NCBI RefSeq assembly: GCF_017377775.1
Contig: NZ_JAFVLN010000002.1
Coordinates: forward strand, 310,001 to 374,000
Reading direction: 5' to 3'
Length of the DNA stretch: 64,000 nucleotides
DNA from: Streptomyces sp. VRA16 Mangrove soil
GTDB taxonomy: Bacteria > Actinomycetota > Actinomycetes > Streptomycetales > Streptomycetaceae
In this document: in pieces, positions 59,238 through 64,000 of the stretch
How the letters are laid out: each line of letters starts with the position of its first letter
Numbering within the stretch: the stretch's first letter is position 1
Program-made: the position numbers and the translations under genes
Notes under the pieces: model-generated
Databases searched by the model: none
What the model was told of the DNA's origin: nothing
What the model saw: only the letters and a program-made list of their open reading frames with translations

Positions 59238-61058
59238 TCAGCGGACCCGGAACACCGGGCCACGGGCCGTGAACGGCAACCGGCCGCCCTGCGGCAGCAG
59301 ATACGCGTGCTCGCGGGTGACCCGCAGGACGTCGCAGGCCCCGTCCGTGATGATCAGCAGCGGCGCCCCCGCGGGGAAGTCGTCGGCACGCCGCAGCAGG
59401 TCGACGCCGGGTTGCAGCACCGTGCCGCCGCGCCCCTTCACCCGGACCCGGGTCGCGATCTCGGTCACCGGGAGGTACCCGGCGTCGTACGGCGTCGCGT
59501 CGCAGAAGACGACCCGGGCCGCGGGCACGTCACGGGCCGCGGCGTACGAGGCGATCGCGCCCAGCGCCTTGCCGAGCATCGTGCGGCTCATGGAACCGGA
59601 CGTGTCGAGGACGACACCGAAGGTGCAGCGGGCCACCTCTTCCGGCGGGAAGGAGCGGCCCGCGCGCGGGATGTCCGGCGTGGACGCCTGGCGGCGCGCC
59701 GGGCGGGCGTAGGTACGGACCGGCTCGGGGCGGGGCACGAACTCGTCGAACCAGCGGGCCAGTTGGGCGTCCCAGGGCACGGGCGGGTGCGAGAGCGCCC
59801 TGATCTCCTCGACCAGGCCGAGCGGCAGGTAACCCCGCTCGCCCTGCTGCTGGTGCAGGTCGAAGCCCTGGACCAGGCCGCGCCGGTAGAACTCGTCCAG
59901 GTCGACGAAGTCCCGCACCGGGCCGAGGGGTTCGCCCAGGATGTCGCCGCGGCCCTTGCCGCGCAGGGTGGCGAGACGGCGACGCGTACGCAGATCGGCG
60001 GCGATCCGGTCGTAGACCTCCTCGGCGGACAGGCCGCCCAACTCCCGGTCGTACAGCAGCCCTTCGGGCATCTCGCCGATCTGCATCTCGCGCAGCCAGC
60101 CGTTGATGACGTAGTCCGCCGCGACGTTGAACAGGTATGGATCGCGGGCGCCGCACCGGTCGCCGTGGCGCAGCGCGGCGTGCAGCATCTCGTGGCCGAG
60201 GATGAAGCGCCACTCCTCGTCGGTGTGGCGCTTGAGGGGGTTGACGTAGATCTCGCCGAGGTCGGCGTTGACGGCGGCGACGGAGATGTCGTGGGCGCGG
60301 GCCAGCTCGGCGTCGGCGACGATCGTCATGCCCGCCGCGATCCCGCCGAGCAGCGGGTACGAGGAGACGAACCAGCTCAGGGCGCGCTCCCAGGGGCGCT
60401 GCGGCACCCGCTCGCCCTTGATGTCGTCGCGCCGCCCGGCCGCCACGTCCATCGCCGCGGACACGGTGCGGGTCAGGGCGCGCGCGAAGGCCTCCTGCCA
60501 GTCCTTGACCGGCCCGTACCAGAGGGGCCAGGGCTCCAGGACCTGGTCGGGTGCGGGGCCGCCGGTGCCGCAGTGCCGGTACTCGGGCGGGATGCCGTCG
60601 CGGCGCCAGCGCGCGACGAGGGTCTCCTCGTCGCCGCCGGGGAAGGCGGCGGGCAGTCCCTCCGGCGGGCGTCCGACGGGGAACGTCTGCTGGAAGCGGT
60701 GCACGACGACGCAGCGCGCCGCGAGCTCGTACGCGTCGGGCTGGACGCGTCTGCCCGTCGCGGCCGGTACGTGCCCGAAGCCGAGGTGCAGCAGGCAGTG
60801 CGCCAACACCCAGGCCCACTCGGCGGGTTCGGCCCGCCGGGTGGGGTGGACATGGACGCAGCCGTCGGAGTCGACGAGCGCCCAGCCGTTCGGCGGGGCC
60901 ACCTTGCAGCCGCCGCGGCAGAAGTCCGCGTCGAGGGAGTCCAGGGCGGGGTTGGCCCGCACCAGGGCAAGGCCCTTGAGATAGGCCTCCGTTGCCGGAT
61001 CGGGGCGCTCCTCGCCGGCCTTCGACTCCTTCTTCGCCTTCTTCGTCGTGCCGCTCAT
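59238..61058 (-). CDS. DUF2201-type metallopeptidase fused to a VWA-like domain
   Basis: A 606-aa protein. The N-terminal part has LAHCLLHLGFGH (86-97) and a zincin-like HEMLH at 289-293 with NVAADYVIN (311-319) after it, as in the DUF2201 metallopeptidase-like family. The C-terminal VWA-like domain starts near 478 with the MIDAS motif DTSGS (485-489) in VVLDTSGSMS, then TDGACDV. It likely senses or cuts a protein target under control of the MoxR ATPase, whose stop codon overlaps this start (ATGA). The partner of the pair and the substrate are unknown. Confidence 0.85.
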   Translation of the reverse strand: MSGTTKKAKKESKAGEERPDPATEAYLKGLALVRANPALDSLDADFCRGGCKVAPPNGWALVDSDGCVHVHPTRRAEPAEWAWVLAHCLLHLGFGHVPAATGRRVQPDAYELAARCVVVHRFQQTFPVGRPPEGLPAAFPGGDEETLVARWRRDGIPPEYRHCGTGGPAPDQVLEPWPLWYGPVKDWQEAFARALTRTVSAAMDVAAGRRDDIKGERVPQRPWERALSWFVSSYPLLGGIAAGMTIVADAELARAHDISVAAVNADLGEIYVNPLKRHTDEEWRFILGHEMLHAALRHGDRCGARDPYLFNVAADYVINGWLREMQIGEMPEGLLYDRELGGLSAEEVYDRIAADLRTRRRLATLRGKGRGDILGEPLGPVRDFVDLDEFYRRGLVQGFDLHQQQGERGYLPLGLVEEIRALSHPPVPWDAQLARWFDEFVPRPEPVRTYARPARRQASTPDIPRAGRSFPPEEVARCTFGVVLDTSGSMSRTMLGKALGAIASYAAARDVPAARVVFCDATPYDAGYLPVTEIATRVRVKGRGGTVLQPGVDLLRRADDFPAGAPLLIITDGACDVLRVTREHAYLLPQGGRLPFTARGPVFRVR

Positions 61059-62116
61059 CGGCGCGCCTCCACCAGGCGCGGCATGTCGCGGGCCGCCTCC
61101 ACCAGGAACCAGGCGGGCAGCAGCGGGTTGCCGTCGGTGTCGTCCGCGATGACGGTCTGCGCGACCTCCACGGAGATCTCGGCGAGCTGCACCAGCAGGG
61201 ACTTGGCGCGGTAGGCGGTCTGGCGGACCGCGGGCGAGGCGTGCTCCTTGGAAGCCGGGAGGTCCTTGGCGAGGCGGCCGCGGAACGCCTCGGCGAGGTA
61301 GTACAGCAGGTCGCGGTCCTCGACGCGGTGCGGCCAGCGGGCGTCGCCCTTCAGGATCGCGTCCAGGCCGAAGCGGCTGCGCACGATCTTCGCGTAGCCG
61401 CAGAACGCGACCGCGTGGGCGGGGGTGAGCGTGCCGTGCGCGAGGACCTTCAGGGTGTCGTCGTCGAGCGTCGGCCCGAAGGAGTGCAGCGCGTCGCTGA
61501 GCATGTGCCAGGACCGGGGCGTGGAGAACGGCTCCTCGGTCTTCGGCGGCTTCGACCACAGGTGGTCGGGGCGGTCGGTGAGGTGGTCCTGGATCCAGGG
61601 GTGGATGCCGGCGCCCGCGGCCCAGCCCAGCCAGGCCTGCGCGCAGGCCTGGAGGTGGACGTGCGCGAGCCGGTTGACCAGCGCCGACGCGATGGGGCGG
61701 GCCAGCGCGTTGTCCGTGGCGCGGTTGCCGGCGCCGATCACGATGGAGCCCTCGGGCAGTTCGTAGTTCCCGATGCGGCGGTCGAGGATCAGCGAGTAGA
61801 AGGCCTTCTGCACATCGGGGGTCGCCGCGTTCAGCTCGTCCAGGAACAGGCAGTACGGCTCGTCGCGGGCGATCGCCTCGGGCGGGCAGAACACCGAGCG
61901 TCCGTCGCGGATCTGCGGCACACCGATCAGATCCTCGGGGGCCAGCTGCGTGCCGAGCAGGCTCACGCACTCAAGGCCCAGCGAGTCCGCGAAGTCCCGT
62001 ACGAGAGAGGACTTCCCGATGCCGGGGGCGCCCCAGATGAAGACCGGCCGCACCGTCGCGAGACCGAGCAGCAGCTCCGGGATGCGGGAGGGCGTGACCG
62101 TGACGGCAGCCTGCAA
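61055..62116 (-). CDS. MoxR-type AAA+ ATPase
   Basis: A 353-aa AAA+ protein. Walker A GAPGIGKSS (29-37), Walker B YCLFLDELNAA with LFLDE (90-94), sensor-1 region IVIGAGNRATDN and NRLAHVHLQA (Arg finger region) are present. I chose the TTG at 62116 because AAGGAG lies 8 nt upstream; there is no in-frame ATG or GTG with a site nearby. MoxR ATPases remodel complexes together with VWA proteins; here the VWA partner overlaps by 4 bp. Confidence 0.87.
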   Translation of the reverse strand: MQAAVTVTPSRIPELLLGLATVRPVFIWGAPGIGKSSLVRDFADSLGLECVSLLGTQLAPEDLIGVPQIRDGRSVFCPPEAIARDEPYCLFLDELNAATPDVQKAFYSLILDRRIGNYELPEGSIVIGAGNRATDNALARPIASALVNRLAHVHLQACAQAWLGWAAGAGIHPWIQDHLTDRPDHLWSKPPKTEEPFSTPRSWHMLSDALHSFGPTLDDDTLKVLAHGTLTPAHAVAFCGYAKIVRSRFGLDAILKGDARWPHRVEDRDLLYYLAEAFRGRLAKDLPASKEHASPAVRQTAYRAKSLLVQLAEISVEVAQTVIADDTDGNPLLPAWFLVEAARDMPRLVEARR

Positions 62117-62358
62117 CGTACTGACTCCTTGAGGGGTGGAAGGGGTGGCCGGGTCCCTGCCCCGGCGGTCGACGACCGGGGCGCGCGGCGGCGCGGCTGC
62201 CCGGTGCGCCCAGTGTGAACCCCGCCGTGCGCGCCCGCAGCCGAATTTCCCGCGGGGCACCATGGCCGGAATGCGCGCTGGGCAAGACGGCACCGCGGTG
62301 ACACTTTGAGGCCCCCCGACCAGGGGGCGACTCACGGGGATTCGCAGGGGGTTCGATC
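62117..62358. promoter_or_regulatory. Divergent promoter region moxR / caspase-like gene
   Basis: The 242-nt gap holds no gene. A hairpin GCCCCC-N6-GGGGGC (62311-62328) lies 30 nt before the caspase-like start, in the 5' leader or operator zone. No clear -10 elements could be picked. Confidence 0.4.
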
Positions 62359-63996
62359 ATGCGCATGATCTACGCGGACCGCGGTCCGTCACCGCTGGAG
62401 ACCGGCAAGCCGGGCGCGGCGGACCGGGATTCGACGTTCGGCTGGTGGGGTGCGTTCAGCATCCAGAAGTTCGTGAACCAGAACCCGCTCTCGCACACGC
62501 ACGAGGACGCCACGGGCTGGCTCGCGTACCTTCAGCAGTTCTACGACCGCAACTTCTGGTTCGCGGACAACGGCGTCCAGGTGTGGGCGTACGAGGAGAC
62601 GTACGACAACTGGCAGGACCGGTACGGGGTGGACGCCGTCGTCGCCGTGTACCACTCGGGGCACGGCGGCATGGACGGCAACGGGGTGTTCTTCGCGCCG
62701 CTCGGCGGGGTGTGGGACAACCGCTCGGACGCGGTCTCGAACCGGATGGCCTTCGGCAACGAGAAGGCGAACTACGTGTTCTGGTCCACGTGCAACTCGC
62801 TGCGGGTGCTCGACGGGCACTCCCCCGTACGCACCTGGGCGGGGCCCAACCTGGGCTCGCGGATGATCTTCGGGTTCGAGTCGACGAGCATCGACAGCCC
62901 GGACTACGGCAGGAAGTTCTGGGAGAAGTGGCGGGCCGGGCAGACGTACTGCGACGCCTGGCTGAACGCGAGCTGGGACATCTACCACGGGCAGGCGCCC
63001 TCGGTCGCGGCCACCGGGCCCACGCAGCAGGACGCGGTCAACCGGCTCAACGCGGAGCGCAACTTCTACCGCGAGCACGTCTCCGACGCCTGGTACGCGT
63101 GGCGCTGGTACTCCGCGCGCGAGGGGCTGCGCGAGGCGATGACGCAGCCGCCGTCGAGCCCGCAGATCGTGCAGCTCGCGCCGCGCGACCCGAGCCGTGA
63201 ACTGGCCGCGCTGGGACAGCTCGCGCACTTCCCGCAGGCCGCGCTCCAGGAGGTGCAGGTCGAGCGGCAGGGCGTGCTGAGCGCGAGCTCCGGCGACCGG
63301 TTCATCTCGACGGCGCCGCAGGCGGTGCGCTGGGTGCGCCTGGCCGAGGCCAACCACCGCAACACCCGCCGCCTGGAGACCGACCGGGCCGTGGAGCTGG
63401 CCCGTCAGTTCGTGCAGCAGCACTCCGACCTCACGGCCGGGGCCGAGCTGGTCGTCGACGGGGTGCACGACCTGATGCAGAACTCCGGCAAGAAGGACGG
63501 CTCCCGGATCGGTGAGCCGGTGTCGCTGCAGACACACGTCACGTTCCGGCAGGCCTTCGGCGGCATCCCGGTGATCACGCCGGGGCGCGGGCAGTTCCGG
63601 GTGGTCCTCGACAACGACGGCACCGTGGTGCAGGCGACGGTCTCGACCCGCCGGCCCTCCGGCGAGACCCGCACCCCGAGCTCCGCGGTCGCACCTCCGT
63701 CCGGCAAGGGCACGCAGGCGCTCTCCTCGCCGGGTGCGCGCGACCCGCGGCAGGCGCTCGACGAGGCGCAGCGGCGGCGCATCGCGCATCTGACGGCGAT
63801 GGCGGCGGACGCCGAGCGTTCGGCGGCCGACATCGAAGCCCACCTCGAGGTCAGGGACGTGCCGGGGACGCTGGAGGTCGGGTACGAGATCGAGGGCAAC
63901 GAGGCGTATCCCGCGGCGCGGAAGCTGGTCGAACTGGGCTCCCGTGACTCCATGTACAAGAAGCTGAGGTGGATCGTGGCGCCGCTCGCGCGCTGA
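62359..63996 (+). CDS. Caspase-like (clan CD) protein, DUF6345-like
   Basis: A 545-aa protein. The first 250 residues have a caspase/legumain-like layout: VVAVYHSGHGG (His99, His102) after a hydrophobic strand, then ANYVFWSTCNSLRVL with Cys145, giving a candidate His-Cys dyad. I believe this region corresponds to DUF6345. The C-terminal half (about 300-530) contains an FTP/propeptide-like segment (TFRQAFGGIPVITPGRGQFR, VVLDNDGTVVQATVS), as seen ahead of thermolysin-like domains, but here without a peptidase. No signal peptide. GGGGG lies before the start; an ATG at 62365 is an alternative. Divergent from moxR. Substrate unknown. Confidence 0.75.
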   Translation: MRMIYADRGPSPLETGKPGAADRDSTFGWWGAFSIQKFVNQNPLSHTHEDATGWLAYLQQFYDRNFWFADNGVQVWAYEETYDNWQDRYGVDAVVAVYHSGHGGMDGNGVFFAPLGGVWDNRSDAVSNRMAFGNEKANYVFWSTCNSLRVLDGHSPVRTWAGPNLGSRMIFGFESTSIDSPDYGRKFWEKWRAGQTYCDAWLNASWDIYHGQAPSVAATGPTQQDAVNRLNAERNFYREHVSDAWYAWRWYSAREGLREAMTQPPSSPQIVQLAPRDPSRELAALGQLAHFPQAALQEVQVERQGVLSASSGDRFISTAPQAVRWVRLAEANHRNTRRLETDRAVELARQFVQQHSDLTAGAELVVDGVHDLMQNSGKKDGSRIGEPVSLQTHVTFRQAFGGIPVITPGRGQFRVVLDNDGTVVQATVSTRRPSGETRTPSSAVAPPSGKGTQALSSPGARDPRQALDEAQRRRIAHLTAMAADAERSAADIEAHLEVRDVPGTLEVGYEIEGNEAYPAARKLVELGSRDSMYKKLRWIVAPLAR

Positions 63997-64000
63997 CGTC

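Noticed and set aside
1..64000. tRNA, rRNA, integrase or transposase genes
   Set aside because: None recognised on either strand by eye; small RNA genes could still be missed.

Overview
The window is chromosomal DNA of a filamentous actinomycete, most likely Streptomyces. The GC content is very high, with G/C at nearly every third codon position. GTG and TTG starts, 4-bp ATGA/GTGA overlaps and leaderless promoter patterns are common. The gene set (LtrA, carbohydrate importers without their own ATPase, CBM2 cellulases, NarGHJI, HspR-type heat-shock site, XRE/DUF5753 regulator) is typical of that genus. No rRNA, tRNA, CRISPR array, prophage or intact insertion sequence was seen. I read the sequence by eye; no database search was run.

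Layout. 1-13.7 kb: a truncated ROK regulator, LtrA plus an NAD(P)-binding oxidoreductase, a GntR/FCD regulator and a FabH-like ketosynthase. Next come an oxalate/formate-type MFS transporter with an overlapping 51-aa small subunit, divergent from fdhD, and a MarR regulator divergent from a quinone-oxidoreductase-like enzyme. A sialidase remnant, a secreted protein, a bile-acid-symporter-family transporter divergent from a LysR regulator, and a two-domain Lrp regulator complete this part. 13.7-24.1 kb: a DHA2 drug exporter; an acyl-CoA ligase followed by a branched-chain-amino-acid-type ABC importer in which LivH, LivM and LivF are one polypeptide; an aldo/keto reductase; a methyltransferase with a His-rich N terminus.

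24.2-30.7 kb is a cellulose-degradation locus: GH5 and GH6 cellulases (minus strand) diverge from a GH48 cellobiohydrolase, all with N-terminal CBM2. The shared promoter region carries two sites matching the 14-bp CebR/CelR operator, one about 50 bp before each start codon. 30.8-44 kb is a mosaic of small regulators and enzymes: a 23-aa membrane microprotein, DUF2625, a WYL regulator divergent from a two-gene unit, aldo/keto reductase, serine hydrolase, methyltransferase, pterin dehydratase, XRE/MmyB regulator, and a Tm-1-like/TIM-barrel pair divergent from a MocR regulator.

44.1-50.7 kb is a complete narGHJI operon for respiratory nitrate reductase with translationally coupled junctions. 50.8-53.6 kb holds an XRE/DUF5753 regulator and a stand-alone dnaK paralogue with a HAIR-like element. 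53.6-58.5 kb is a carbohydrate ABC operon (two permeases, Tat-type lipoprotein, Gfo/Idh oxidoreductase). 58.7-64 kb has an OsmC-family protein, a coupled MoxR ATPase and metallopeptidase/VWA protein, and a divergent caspase-like protein with a His-Cys dyad. The last three genes are the best candidate for an uncharacterised system in the window.
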